A stretch of DNA of 64,000 nucleotides from Erythrobacter neustonensis (GTDB taxonomy: Bacteria > Pseudomonadota > Alphaproteobacteria > Sphingomonadales > Sphingomonadaceae): positions 2,604,001 to 2,668,000 of the forward strand of contig NZ_CP016033.1 of NCBI RefSeq assembly GCF_001663175.1. The letters run 5' to 3'. Both the position numbers and the translations under genes were made by a program. Positions 52,444 through 62,185 of the stretch are shown one piece after another; position 1 is the stretch's first letter, and the number at the start of each line of letters is the position of its first letter. Under the pieces are notes generated by a model that saw nothing but the letters and a program-made list of their open reading frames with translations, did no database searches and was not told the origin of the DNA.

Positions 52444-54672
52444 TCACGCGGGCCCGCCTTCGACCGGAGCCGGATTGCGCGCGAACCGCAAGGTAACGCG
52501 CGTCCCGCCGCCGGGTGTGCCAGCGAAACTCATGTCGCCGCCATGTTCGTCGACGATCTTGTTGACGATAGCGAGCCCCAGCCCGGTGCCTTTTTCGCGG
52601 GTCGTGACGTAGGGTTGGGTCAAGCGTTCGGGGTTGGCAGGCAAGCCGATCCCGTTGTCGTCGATCGTGACGACGATGCTCTCGCCCGCATCGCGCATCG
52701 CAACCGCGATCTGGCCTGCAAAGCCGGCTTCACCGGTCGCGCGTGCCTCGACCGCCTCGACCGCGTTCTTGAGCACGTTGGTCATCGCCTGACCGAACTG
52801 ATGGCGGTCGCAGCGGATTTCGCGGTCGACAAGCTCCGACGACGCGACACTGAATGCGATCCCGGCGTGCGCGACTTCCTGGAGAAATACCGCCTGCCGC
52901 ACCAGATCGAGCGCATCTTCATCGCGAAACACGGGCGTGGGCAGGCGTGCGAAGGATGAAAATTCATCGACCATCGTGCGCAAGCCCCCGACCTGACGCA
53001 CGATCGTGCTGGTCAGCTCGTCGAACAGCTCACGGTCCTCATCGGTCACTTGCTTGCGATAGCGACGCTTCAATCGTTCGGTCGCCAGCTGGATCGGGGT
53101 CAAGGGGTTCTTGATTTCATGCGCGATCCGGCGCGCGACATCGGACCATGCGGCCTGTCGCTGGTCGAGGAGCTGGCGGGTGATATCCTCGAATGTGATC
53201 ACATGCCCGCCGCCGCTGCCCGGCGCGATCTTGACCGCGAGCGTCAGCAATTCGGTGCCCTTCGCATGGGTCACGATTCCGCGCTCCTTACCCTCGCCAA
53301 GAATGCGGGCAAGTTCGGGAGCCAGCGTGTGAAGCGACTGGCCAGTCAACGCTCCCGGCAATCCCTCATGCGCGAGCATCGCCTGCGCCGAAGAATTCAC
53401 GAGCGTCACCTGCGCTTGTGGATCGACCGAAACGACGCCTGCTGTCACGCTTTCGAGAACAGCCTCGGTAAATGCGCGGCGATCATCGATCTGGCGGTTG
53501 GCGCTGACCAGCGCCTGCGTCTGCTTGTCAAGCTGCGCGGTCATGCGGTTGAATGCGCGGTTGAGCAACCCGATCTCGTCCGCGCCGGTCCGCCCCTCCA
53601 GACGCAGCGCGAAATTGCCCTGCCCCACCTTGCGCGCCGCCGCGACCAGATTGGTCAAGGGCTCGACCTGCCGGTCGGCGAACCGCAAGGCGAACCAGAT
53701 CGCAAGACCCACCAACAGCAGGCTTACCGCGACCAGCGCAATATTGAAGCGCAGCTGCAAGGTCCGCGCGCTGCCGGTCAAACGATCATAGGCGGTGACG
53801 ATCGACTGCGCGCGCGACCACGAATTGAACATCGTTTCTTCGGTGGTGCGCGCATTGTAGAGATAGACGCCCGATTGCGCGTCGATCGGGACAAGCGCCT
53901 CGATTCGTTCCGGGCTGCCCACCACCACCGCCAATTCGCCGCGATCGAGCTTCGGCAGCGCGCTGCGGCTGAATTCCAGCGGACTGTTGCCCTTGGTGAG
54001 ATTGAGCGTGGCGGCCGTGCGGAATGAACCATCATCCATCCGCTGCAACACCGCGCTTTCCGAAATTTCGCGGCCCTGCGCCTGATAGGCATAGAAATCG
54101 GGGAAATCGGGATCGGTGATCGGCACACGGGCAAGGATTGCGCGCATGTCGGTCGCCATGATGATCGAGTTCTGCTCGACGTTGCGCTGGTTGGCGTCGT
54201 AGTAATTCTGCGCGAGCGCATTCGCGTTCTGCATCAGTCCGCGCGACTCGTCCGAAAACCAGAAATCGACCCCGGTCTGGAACAGGAATGCGGCAAAACC
54301 TGCCACCAGCAGCGTGGGGAGCGCGGCCACCATCGAGAAGAAGAACACCAGGCGCACATGAAGCCGCGCGGTGCTGCCCGACGCGCGGCGCAATGCCAAT
54401 CGTCGCCCCACGAGCACCAGCAGCGTCATTGCCGGCACCAGGATGGCCATCAGCAGGATCGAAACCCACATCGTCGGGAGCAGATCGTCAGGCGACCCCG
54501 AACCGCGGTAGGTCGACCATGTGGCACCGATCGCTGCCAGAAGCGCAAGGACGGCTACGCCTTCGAGCCACAGGAAGACATTGGCGCGCCGCGCTGCAAC
54601 CATGAAACGCCGTAACCAGCGCGGCGGTTGCCGCGAGGTATGACGCAAGGTGCGGGTCGAGACATCGTCCAT
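52444..54672 (-). CDS. ntrY: Sensor histidine kinase NtrY
   Basis: NtrY is the membrane kinase of the NtrYX pair, responding to nitrogen and redox/oxygen signals. The 742-residue protein has several N-terminal membrane helices (about 30-150), a periplasmic loop, a HAMP segment (about 320-385), a PAS domain, a HisKA domain with RRIAHEIKNPLTPIQLATER (phospho-His) and an HATPase domain with GIGLPANPERLTQPYVTTREKGTGLGLAIV (GTGLGL box). ATG 54672 is chosen as the first start after a longer frame; the ntrC stop lies 94 bases upstream. Confidence 0.94.
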   Translation of the reverse strand: MDDVSTRTLRHTSRQPPRWLRRFMVAARRANVFLWLEGVAVLALLAAIGATWSTYRGSGSPDDLLPTMWVSILLMAILVPAMTLLVLVGRRLALRRASGSTARLHVRLVFFFSMVAALPTLLVAGFAAFLFQTGVDFWFSDESRGLMQNANALAQNYYDANQRNVEQNSIIMATDMRAILARVPITDPDFPDFYAYQAQGREISESAVLQRMDDGSFRTAATLNLTKGNSPLEFSRSALPKLDRGELAVVVGSPERIEALVPIDAQSGVYLYNARTTEETMFNSWSRAQSIVTAYDRLTGSARTLQLRFNIALVAVSLLLVGLAIWFALRFADRQVEPLTNLVAAARKVGQGNFALRLEGRTGADEIGLLNRAFNRMTAQLDKQTQALVSANRQIDDRRAFTEAVLESVTAGVVSVDPQAQVTLVNSSAQAMLAHEGLPGALTGQSLHTLAPELARILGEGKERGIVTHAKGTELLTLAVKIAPGSGGGHVITFEDITRQLLDQRQAAWSDVARRIAHEIKNPLTPIQLATERLKRRYRKQVTDEDRELFDELTSTIVRQVGGLRTMVDEFSSFARLPTPVFRDEDALDLVRQAVFLQEVAHAGIAFSVASSELVDREIRCDRHQFGQAMTNVLKNAVEAVEARATGEAGFAGQIAVAMRDAGESIVVTIDDNGIGLPANPERLTQPYVTTREKGTGLGLAIVNKIVDEHGGDMSFAGTPGGGTRVTLRFARNPAPVEGGPA

Positions 54673-54712
54673 CGTTGCCGCTTTACAACAATGGTGTGGC
54701 ACGAATGCAAGG

Positions 54713-54735
54713 ACAATCCGACGCAAGCGGATTGT
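54713..54735 (-). repeat. 8-bp inverted repeat between ntrC and ntrY
   Basis: ACAATCCG (54713-54720) pairs with CGGATTGT (54728-54735), with a seven-base loop. It lacks a T-run, so it is either an operator or a structured mRNA element that separates ntrBC from ntrYX expression. Confidence 0.45.
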
Positions 54736-54766
54736 TGTGCGCCATCATGTGCGCGCGGCGCGCCGT

Positions 54767-56206
54767 TCAGCCCAGCGAAAAACGGTCGGGATCAAGCCCG
54801 AGTTCGCCGATCCGCTTGCGCAGGGTGTTGCGGTTGATCCCCAAAAGCTGTGCAGCACGCAGTTGGTTTCCGCCCGTACGGCCCAGAGCATGTTCGATCA
54901 AAGGCCGCTCGAAAGCGGCCAGCGCGCGGTGATAGAGCGCGCCCGCGGGCGGGTTTTCGGCAACAAGCCAACCGGCCAGTGCCGCGCCGAAACCGGTTTG
55001 ACAGTCGCCTTGCCGCGATGTCGCCGGGGTCAGTTCGGCACCGATGATGTCGGACACGGTTTCGCCGTCGATCCGTTCCTCGCGCGCCATCAGAGCCAGG
55101 CGATAGACCACGTTGCGCAGTTCGCGCACATTGCCGCGCCAGTTTCTCGCTTCCAGCCGTTCGATGCCATCCGGCGTCAACACCCGCCGCGGCAGGCCGT
55201 CTTCGGCTGCGAGGCCGAGGAAGTGCGCTGCGAGCGCGCCAATGTCCTCGCGCCGATCACGCAACGGGGGCAGAATGATGGGGACGACATTGAGCCGGTA
55301 GAAAAGGTCCTCACGGAAGGAGCCGGCGGCGATCATCGGGGCAAGGTCGCGGTTGGTTGCGGCGATGATGCGAACGTTGACCGCAATTTCCTGCCGCCCG
55401 CCGACGCGCCGGATGCGCCCGGATTGCAGTGCCCGCAGCAGACGTGTCTGCGCTTCGGCGGGCATATCGCCGATTTCGTCGAGGAACAGCGTGCCGCCGT
55501 TGGCTTGTTCGAATTTGCCAATGGCTTGCGCAACGGCACCGGTGAACGCGCCTTTCTCGTGGCCGAACAATTCGCTTTCCACCAGATCCGCCGGGATCGC
55601 CGCGGTATTGACCGCGACGAACGGCCCGGTGCGGCGGTTGCCCAATTCGTGGATCGCTTCGGCGACGAGTTCCTTGCCGGTGCCACTCTCGCCGGTCACC
55701 AGCACGGTCAGGTCGTTGCGCAAGACCCGCGTGATCATCCGGTAGACACCCTGCATGGCCGGGCTGCGGCCTACCAGCGGCATCTTCTCGCTGTCACCGG
55801 GCAACGCGCTTACCGCATCGTCGGGCGATGGTGCGCGCACGCCTGCGGCCTGCCTCACGGCATGAACCAGTTCGTCCAAATCGAAGGGTTTCGGGAAATA
55901 TTCGAAAGCCTCGCTCTCACTCGCGCGCACCGCGGTATCGAGCGTGTTCTGCGCCGAAAGGACGATGACCGGCATGTCGGGCGCCTGATCGCGCACCGCG
56001 TTGAGGCTGGCAAGACCATCCCCGTCCTCTAGCATCACGTCAGTCAGCATGACGGCAAATCGGCGCGCAGCAAGCTGCTTGTCGCGCGCGGCGATGCTGG
56101 TGCAGTGCGCGATGGCGAACCCCTCGTCTTCGAGCGCAGCAACGATTACCGTCGCGATCGCGGTATCGTCTTCGACCAGCAGGATCGCATCATTGGTTTG
56201 GGGCAT
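54767..56206 (-). CDS. ntrC: Nitrogen regulation response regulator NtrC
   Basis: NtrC activates nitrogen-assimilation genes with sigma-54. The 479-residue protein has a receiver with Asp56 in LLTDVML, an AAA+ domain with GESGTGKE, and GAFTGA intact (in GHEKGAFTGAVAQ), then a Fis-like helix-turn-helix (GGNQLRAAQLLGINRNTLRKR). The ntrB stop is three bases upstream. glnA, glnB and rpoN are not in the window. Confidence 0.95.
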   Translation of the reverse strand: MPQTNDAILLVEDDTAIATVIVAALEDEGFAIAHCTSIAARDKQLAARRFAVMLTDVMLEDGDGLASLNAVRDQAPDMPVIVLSAQNTLDTAVRASESEAFEYFPKPFDLDELVHAVRQAAGVRAPSPDDAVSALPGDSEKMPLVGRSPAMQGVYRMITRVLRNDLTVLVTGESGTGKELVAEAIHELGNRRTGPFVAVNTAAIPADLVESELFGHEKGAFTGAVAQAIGKFEQANGGTLFLDEIGDMPAEAQTRLLRALQSGRIRRVGGRQEIAVNVRIIAATNRDLAPMIAAGSFREDLFYRLNVVPIILPPLRDRREDIGALAAHFLGLAAEDGLPRRVLTPDGIERLEARNWRGNVRELRNVVYRLALMAREERIDGETVSDIIGAELTPATSRQGDCQTGFGAALAGWLVAENPPAGALYHRALAAFERPLIEHALGRTGGNQLRAAQLLGINRNTLRKRIGELGLDPDRFSLG

Positions 56207-56209
56207 GGA

Positions 56210-57316
56210 TCAGGTCGCGTCCGAAGCTTGAGGCAGATGCAGGCGGAAATGCGTAAGGCCGCTGCGCGTATCGCGGTCATGGCTGACATTGCCGTTCATG
56301 TCGCGCACCAGCTTGCGCACCAGTGACAGGCCCAGCCCCTGCCCCGACGGCTTGGAGGAAACAAACGGTTCGAACACATGATCGCGCAAGGCCGGGTCGA
56401 TCCCCGGACCATTGTCGGACACCGTGATCTCGATCGGCAAAGGCACCGCGCGGCCATTGCGGATTGCGCTGAAGGCAAGACCACTGACAAACCGGGTCTG
56501 GACAGTCACACACGGCACCGCGCCGTCCGGCCGATCACCGCGCAGCGCGGCATCACGCGCGTTGGACACCAGGTTGATAAGAACCTGCTCCAAGGCATCG
56601 CGATTGGCGAGCACGGGCGGAAGCGAGGGATCGAATTCCTCTCGAATGTCGATTTCGCCAAACGTGCTGCCAGCCGCGCGCATGGTCGCCACGGCAGCGC
56701 GGATCGCTTCGTGCAGGTTACAAGGATCGACCGACGCGGTGCGGGTGCTGCCCAATTGCTGCATCCGGTCGATCAGGCGCGCGATGCGGTCGACCTCGTC
56801 GGTTATCATCCGTGCCAGCTTGCGGTCGGCATGCGGCAACTTGCGCTCGGCCAGTTGCCCCGCTCCGCGGATTGCGGCGAGCGGGTTCTTGATCTCGTGT
56901 GCGAGCACCGCCGGCGCGCCGAGCATGGCATCGGCGCCAGAGGGATTGTTGCTATCGTCATGGCCGATCTGTGACAATGTCACCACGCGCCATCCCGGAA
57001 ATCCGCCAAGCGGCGAGGCGGTCAGATTGACCCGTATCTCCTGCCCTGCGGCCTGGATCGCCAGATCGCGCGCCACCAATGCCTCGTCGCCCGAAAGGCG
57101 CGCCTCGACCCGCGGATCGAGCGGTCCGATCCGCTCTGCCAGACGCGTTCCCACAAGGCGGCTGGCGCTGGTGCCAAGCAGGGCTTCGGCGGCATGGTTG
57201 ACTTCGGCGATGACACCATCGCCATCGATCAGAACAAGTGCAAAAATCAGTCCGGAAATCTGCGCGCGCGCATCGGGCCGCGATGCGGATTGCACGGGCT
57301 CCGAAGCGCTTGCCAT
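56210..57316 (-). CDS. ntrB: Nitrogen regulation sensor kinase NtrB
   Basis: NtrB phosphorylates NtrC under nitrogen limitation and dephosphorylates it with PII. The 368-residue cytoplasmic protein has an N-terminal PAS domain (LIFALVLIDGDGVIAEVNHAAEALLG), a HisKA domain with AHEIKNPLAAIRG (phospho-His) and a HATPase domain with NLVSNARDAA, SDNGPGID and SGQGLGLSLVRK. There are no membrane helices. dusB ends three bases upstream. Confidence 0.94.
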   Translation of the reverse strand: MASASEPVQSASRPDARAQISGLIFALVLIDGDGVIAEVNHAAEALLGTSASRLVGTRLAERIGPLDPRVEARLSGDEALVARDLAIQAAGQEIRVNLTASPLGGFPGWRVVTLSQIGHDDSNNPSGADAMLGAPAVLAHEIKNPLAAIRGAGQLAERKLPHADRKLARMITDEVDRIARLIDRMQQLGSTRTASVDPCNLHEAIRAAVATMRAAGSTFGEIDIREEFDPSLPPVLANRDALEQVLINLVSNARDAALRGDRPDGAVPCVTVQTRFVSGLAFSAIRNGRAVPLPIEITVSDNGPGIDPALRDHVFEPFVSSKPSGQGLGLSLVRKLVRDMNGNVSHDRDTRSGLTHFRLHLPQASDAT

Positions 57317-57319
57317 GCG

Positions 57320-58336
57320 TCAGGCGGCCTGTTGCAGCACGAAGGGCGTATAGAACCGCTCGATCTCGCCAAGCACCTGGTCAGCGTCATCGATGAAATT
57401 GGCCATGTTGCGAAACTCGGCCGAGCCGTGCAGCCCCTTGGTGTACCAGCCCAGATGCTTGCGCGCCATCTTCACGCCGGTTTCGCGGCCATAGTGGTCG
57501 AGCATCCGCCTGTAATGTTCGACCACCAGCGCATATTGTTCGTCGATACCAGGCGCTGCGCGATCCTCGCCCGTGCGCCACCAGTGCATCACCTGCCCCA
57601 GCAGCCACGGCCTGCCATAGGCGCCGCGGCCGATCATCAGGCCATCCGCGCCCGATTGCGCCATCGCCTTGCTGGCATCATCGACCGAGCAAATGTCGCC
57701 GTTGACGATTACCGGAATCTTCACCGCATCCTTGACCCGGCGCACGAAGGCCCAGTCGGCGCTGCCCTTGTACATCTGGTTGCGCGTGCGACCGTGAACC
57801 GTGATCATTTGCACGCCGATATCCTCGGCCATCCGGGCAAGTTCGGGCGCGTTCAGGCTGTCATGGTCCCAGCCCATGCGCATCTTGACTGTCACCGGCA
57901 CCTTCACCGCCTTGACGGTCGCTTCCATCAGCCGCACCGCGAGCGGAACCTCGCGCATCAGGGCCGAGCCTGCCATCTGGCCCACGACCTTGCGCACCGG
58001 GCAGCCGAAATTGATATCGATGATCGCGGCGCCGTTGCCCTCCTGAAGCTTGGCAGCCTCGGCCATGCTGACCGGGTCGCAGCCGACAAGCTGCATCGAC
58101 ACCGGTTCCTCGATCTTGTCCCACGCGGTCTTCTGGAGCGACTGGCGGGTTTCGCGGATCGCAGCTTCGGTCGCGACCATTTCGGTCACGTTGAGGCCCG
58201 ATCCATAGCGGCGCACAAGCGTGCGAAACGGCATGTCGGTGACACCCGTCATCGGCGCGAGGACGACGGGATCAGCGACGACCACGGGACCGATCGCGAT
58301 CGGCTTCAAGGGCGGCGGAGGAGGGAGCGAGGTCAT
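57320..58336 (-). CDS. dusB: tRNA-dihydrouridine synthase DusB
   Basis: DusB reduces uridine in tRNA D-loops with FMN and NADPH. The 338-residue TIM-barrel protein has [26 protein letters not shown] with the catalytic Cys, and the [16 protein letters not shown] phosphate-binding region. It precedes ntrBC, as in many alphaproteobacteria (the nifR3 position). A near-perfect 19-base dyad lies 8 bases ahead of ATG 58336. Confidence 0.94.
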   Translation of the reverse strand: MTSLPPPPPLKPIAIGPVVVADPVVLAPMTGVTDMPFRTLVRRYGSGLNVTEMVATEAAIRETRQSLQKTAWDKIEEPVSMQLVGCDPVSMAEAAKLQEGNGAAIIDINFGCPVRKVVGQMAGSALMREVPLAVRLMEATVKAVKVPVTVKMRMGWDHDSLNAPELARMAEDIGVQMITVHGRTRNQMYKGSADWAFVRRVKDAVKIPVIVNGDICSVDDASKAMAQSGADGLMIGRGAYGRPWLLGQVMHWWRTGEDRAAPGIDEQYALVVEHYRRMLDHYGRETGVKMARKHLGWYTKGLHGSAEFRNMANFIDDADQVLGEIERFYTPFVLQQAA

Positions 58337-58344
58337 GGAGAATA

Positions 58345-58363
58345 ATGCCTAAAATTTGGGCAT
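58345..58363 (-). promoter_or_regulatory. 19-bp imperfect palindrome upstream of dusB
   Basis: ATGCCTAAA and TTTGGGCAT flank a central A with one mismatched pair. On the dusB transcript it would be a nine-pair RNA hairpin ending eight bases before the start, where no strong Shine-Dalgarno sequence is visible. It may be an operator or a translation-control element for the dusB-ntrBCYX operon. Confidence 0.5.
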
Positions 58364-58413
58364 GCGCTTAGTGGATTGCCGAAAGCCCGTCCAGACCTTA
58401 AGCGATCGCCCCG

Positions 58414-59574
58414 ATGGAACCGTGCCCTCTCCCCTCCGGCTTTGCCGCAATCGTGGTTGCAGCGGGTAAAGGTCTTCGCGTCGGCGGCGACACTGCCAAG
58501 CAATTTCGGGTTTGGCGCGGCAAGGCGCTTATCCGCCATTCGGTTGAGACACTTCGGGCCGCAGGCGCCGCGCCGCTGGTTGTGGTCGTGGCCGCGGATG
58601 CGCGCGGACATGCCGAGACAGCCTTGAAGGGAATTGACGGGCTGGCCTTCGTCACCGGCGGGGCGACCCGGCAGGAATCGGTTCGCGCCGGTCTCGAGGC
58701 AATGGCTGACGCCGCGCCCCCTATCGTGCTGATCCATGACGCGGCACGTCCCGATCTGCCGCAAGATGTGCTCGCGCGGCTGCTCGATGCCCTTGGGGAG
58801 CATGACGGTGCGATTCCTGTCTTGCCGGTGGTCGACAGTCTTGCCGTTGCCGGAACAGGCAATGTCATGACCGGCAAGGCGGACCGCAACACGTTGCGCC
58901 GCGTGCAGACCCCGCAGGCATTTCGTTACGCCGCCATTCTTGCAGCCCACCGCGATTGGCACGGCGCTGACGATGCAGGCGACGATGCGCAGGTGCTGCT
59001 CGCCAGCGAAGGTTCAGTCGCGCTGGTCGATGGCGATGAACGCCTGAAGAAAATCACTTTTGCCGAGGATTTCATGGATCAGCCCGCCCTCCCCGCTTTC
59101 CGCATCGGTCAGGGTTATGATGTCCACCGGCTCGAAGCCGGCGAGGAACTGTGGCTGGGCGGTGTTCTCATCCCGCACGACATGGGGCTTTCCGGGCACT
59201 CGGATGCCGACGTGGCGCTGCATGCAATCACTGACGCGGTCTTGGGCGCAGTGGGCGAAGGCGATATCGGGACGCATTTCCCGCCAAGCGACCCGCAATG
59301 GCGCGGCGCGCGTTCCGGCCGGTTCCTCGAACATGCAGTCGGTCTTGCCCGCAAGGCCGGTTATGCCATCGCCAATATCGATCTTACCCTGATCTGCGAG
59401 GCGCCCAAGATCGGGCCGCACCGCCCGGCAATGCGCACCGAGGTTGCGCGCTTGATGGGACTGGACGAAACTGCGGTCAGCATCAAGGCGACCACCACCG
59501 AAAGGCTCGGCTTTACGGGCCGCGGCGAAGGTATCGCTGCACAAGCCATCGTTCTCGTCTCCCGCATTGCCTGA
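58414..59574 (+). CDS. ispDF: Bifunctional 2-C-methyl-D-erythritol 4-phosphate cytidylyltransferase / MECDP synthase
   Basis: IspD and IspF catalyse steps three and five of the MEP isoprenoid pathway. The 386-residue fusion has an IspD half (about 1-220; AAIVVAAGKGLRVGGD) and an IspF half (about 228-386; GYDVHRLEAGEEL, LSGHSDADVALHAITDA, GDIGTHFP, SIKATTTERLGFTGRGEGIA) with the zinc-binding D-x-H and H motifs. Fusion of the two is common in alphaproteobacteria. It faces dusB across 77 bases. ATG 58414 has only a weak ribosome site. Confidence 0.96.
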   Translation: MEPCPLPSGFAAIVVAAGKGLRVGGDTAKQFRVWRGKALIRHSVETLRAAGAAPLVVVVAADARGHAETALKGIDGLAFVTGGATRQESVRAGLEAMADAAPPIVLIHDAARPDLPQDVLARLLDALGEHDGAIPVLPVVDSLAVAGTGNVMTGKADRNTLRRVQTPQAFRYAAILAAHRDWHGADDAGDDAQVLLASEGSVALVDGDERLKKITFAEDFMDQPALPAFRIGQGYDVHRLEAGEELWLGGVLIPHDMGLSGHSDADVALHAITDAVLGAVGEGDIGTHFPPSDPQWRGARSGRFLEHAVGLARKAGYAIANIDLTLICEAPKIGPHRPAMRTEVARLMGLDETAVSIKATTTERLGFTGRGEGIAAQAIVLVSRIA

Positions 59575-59586
59575 GGAACTTATGCC

Positions 59587-60150
59587 ATGATCTCTCCCCG
59601 TATCATTGCCCCTGCCCTCGCCGCCGTCGCCATGCTGACGGCGCAAACCGCACAGGCGCAGCAGGCGGCCTGCATCGATGCGCGCGATGTTTCAGATGCG
59701 GTGATCTATGCGATGCCCATCGCCTATGACGCGGCGCGCACGGCCTGCGCCAACCGTCTGTCGCAGGATGGTTTCATCGCCCGGCGCGGGGAAAGCTTCA
59801 TTGCGAACTACCGCAGCGGCCAGGAAAAGGCCTGGCCCGGCGCATATCGGTTCCTCAAGACCTACATGGCCACCAGCGACGGGCCGGCCGGCAGCGAAGG
59901 CGGCGATGCCATGGCCGCGCTGTCGGGACTTCCGCCCGAAGCCCTGCGCCCGTTTGTCGATGCGCTGGCAGGCCAGATGATCGCAGGCGAGATCAAGGGC
60001 GAAAGCTGCGGCCGGATCGAACGCGGTCTTGAGCTCGTCAGTCCGCTGCCCGCGGAGAATGTCGGCGGCCTTGCTGCTTTCATCTTCGAACTTGCCGATG
60101 TCAAAGCCCCGTCCGTCTGCCCTGCGGCGGCATCCGCAACGAAACGCTGA
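59587..60150 (+). CDS. Secreted protein of unknown function
   Basis: The 187-residue product has a signal peptide ending near AQAQ and a mature region with four Cys (CIDARDV, CANRL, ESCGRI, SVCPAA), which could form two disulfide bonds. No domain is recognised. It is 12 bases after ispDF and 11 before the next gene, so it is probably cotranscribed. The even Cys pattern suggests a periplasmic fold rather than an enzyme. Confidence 0.75.
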   Translation: MISPRIIAPALAAVAMLTAQTAQAQQAACIDARDVSDAVIYAMPIAYDAARTACANRLSQDGFIARRGESFIANYRSGQEKAWPGAYRFLKTYMATSDGPAGSEGGDAMAALSGLPPEALRPFVDALAGQMIAGEIKGESCGRIERGLELVSPLPAENVGGLAAFIFELADVKAPSVCPAAASATKR

Positions 60151-60161
60151 TCCACGCTACG

Positions 60162-60674
60162 ATGGTCGATGCCCTGCTTCCCCGTGATATTGCCGCACTC
60201 GCCGCACGCGTCGTGGCCGAAAATGCGGCGATCGGGCGCATGGTCACGACCGCGGAAAGCTGCACCGGGGGGCTGGTTGCCGGCGCGCTGACCGACATTG
60301 CGGGATCGTCTGCCGTTCTGGAACGTGGGTTCGTCACATACTCCAACGACGCCAAGATCGAGATGCTCGGCGTTCCGCGCGATATCATCGACACGTTCGG
60401 CGCGGTGTCGATCGCCTGTGCATGGGCAATGGCCAAAGGCGCGCTCGATCGCTCGCGCGCGGATGTCGCGGTGGCAATCAGCGGGGTTGCAGGTCCCGGC
60501 GGTGGTTCGCTGCACAAACCGGTGGGCACAGTCGTGTTCGCCCGGATCGTGCGCGGGGAAACTGGCGAACCCGAAGGCGAGCTCAAATTCTTCGATGGCG
60601 GCGATGGCCCCGGCGGACGCGCGGAAATCCGGCGTCAGGCGACGCTGTGCGCGCTCGAGCTATTGCTGCCATAA
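60162..60674 (+). CDS. pncC: CinA C-terminal domain protein, nicotinamide-nucleotide amidase
   Basis: The 170-residue protein equals the C-terminal domain of CinA (PncC), which deamidates NMN in NAD recycling. Motifs: TTAESCTGGLVAGALTDIAGSS (in parts TAESCTGG), YSNDAKIEMLGVP, AVAISGVAGPGGGS. The N-terminal MoaB-like domain is absent, as in stand-alone PncC. Its last 40 bases overlap the ratA-like gene on the other strand. Confidence 0.92.
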   Translation: MVDALLPRDIAALAARVVAENAAIGRMVTTAESCTGGLVAGALTDIAGSSAVLERGFVTYSNDAKIEMLGVPRDIIDTFGAVSIACAWAMAKGALDRSRADVAVAISGVAGPGGGSLHKPVGTVVFARIVRGETGEPEGELKFFDGGDGPGGRAEIRRQATLCALELLLP

Positions 60675-61095
60675 AGCTGCGCGGCGCGTTTTTCGAAGGC
60701 TTCGACCATCTTGCGGAACGCCTTGTCGAAATATTGTCCTGCGATCTTTTCAAACAATCGGTTCTTGAAGGTAAAATCGACAAGGAAGTCGATTTCGCAG
60801 GTGCGTTCGTCAATCGCGCGAAAGGTCCACACGTTCTCGAGGTCGCTGAGCGGTCCGTCGACGTAATGCACCGCGATTTCGCGCGGACGGTCCTTGGTAA
60901 CCCGCGAGGTGAAGCTTTCGCGGATTGCCTTGAACCCGACAACCATGTCAGCCACCATTTCGGTTTCGCTGTTCGACCGCACCCGAGTGGCGATGACCCA
61001 CGGCAGGAATTCGCCATAACGCGCAACATCGGCGACCAGATCGAACATCTGCTCGGCGCTGTACGGCAGGCGGCGGGTTTCGCGGATGCCCGGCA

Positions 61096-61096
<1 letters not shown>
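60635..61096 (-). CDS. RatA/COQ10-like START domain protein
   Basis: The 153-residue protein is a START/SRPBCC-type domain: RRLPYSAEQMFDLVADVARYGEFLPW at the front, ENVWTFR in the middle and FDKAFRKMVEAFEKRA at the end, as in COQ10 and RatA. COQ10-like proteins bind ubiquinone and aid respiration; RatA was reported to block ribosome assembly. No RatB partner is adjacent. Its start shares one base with the lipA stop, so the two are coupled. Its end overlaps pncC by 40 bases tail-to-tail. Confidence 0.88.
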
Positions 61097-62058
<962 letters not shown>

Positions 62059-62121
62059 CTAGTCGTGCAAGGCCGCTCTCGCAAGCGCAGGAGCCGTTGC
62101 AATTTGTGCGCAGGCCCTGAC

Positions 62122-62159
62122 AAAAAAGAGCGCCGGTGCGGTTGGCCCGCCCGGCGCTC
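62122..62159 (-). terminator. Intrinsic terminator downstream of the secreted repeat protein
   Basis: On the reverse strand GAGCGCCGG (62159-62151) pairs with CCGGCGCTC (62036 side: 62136-62128), followed by TTTTTT (62127-62122). The nine-pair stem and six T residues make this a strong terminator that separates the 448-residue gene from lipA. Confidence 0.88.
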
Positions 62160-62185
62160 CTCTTGCATTTGCAGATCGACGGCGA

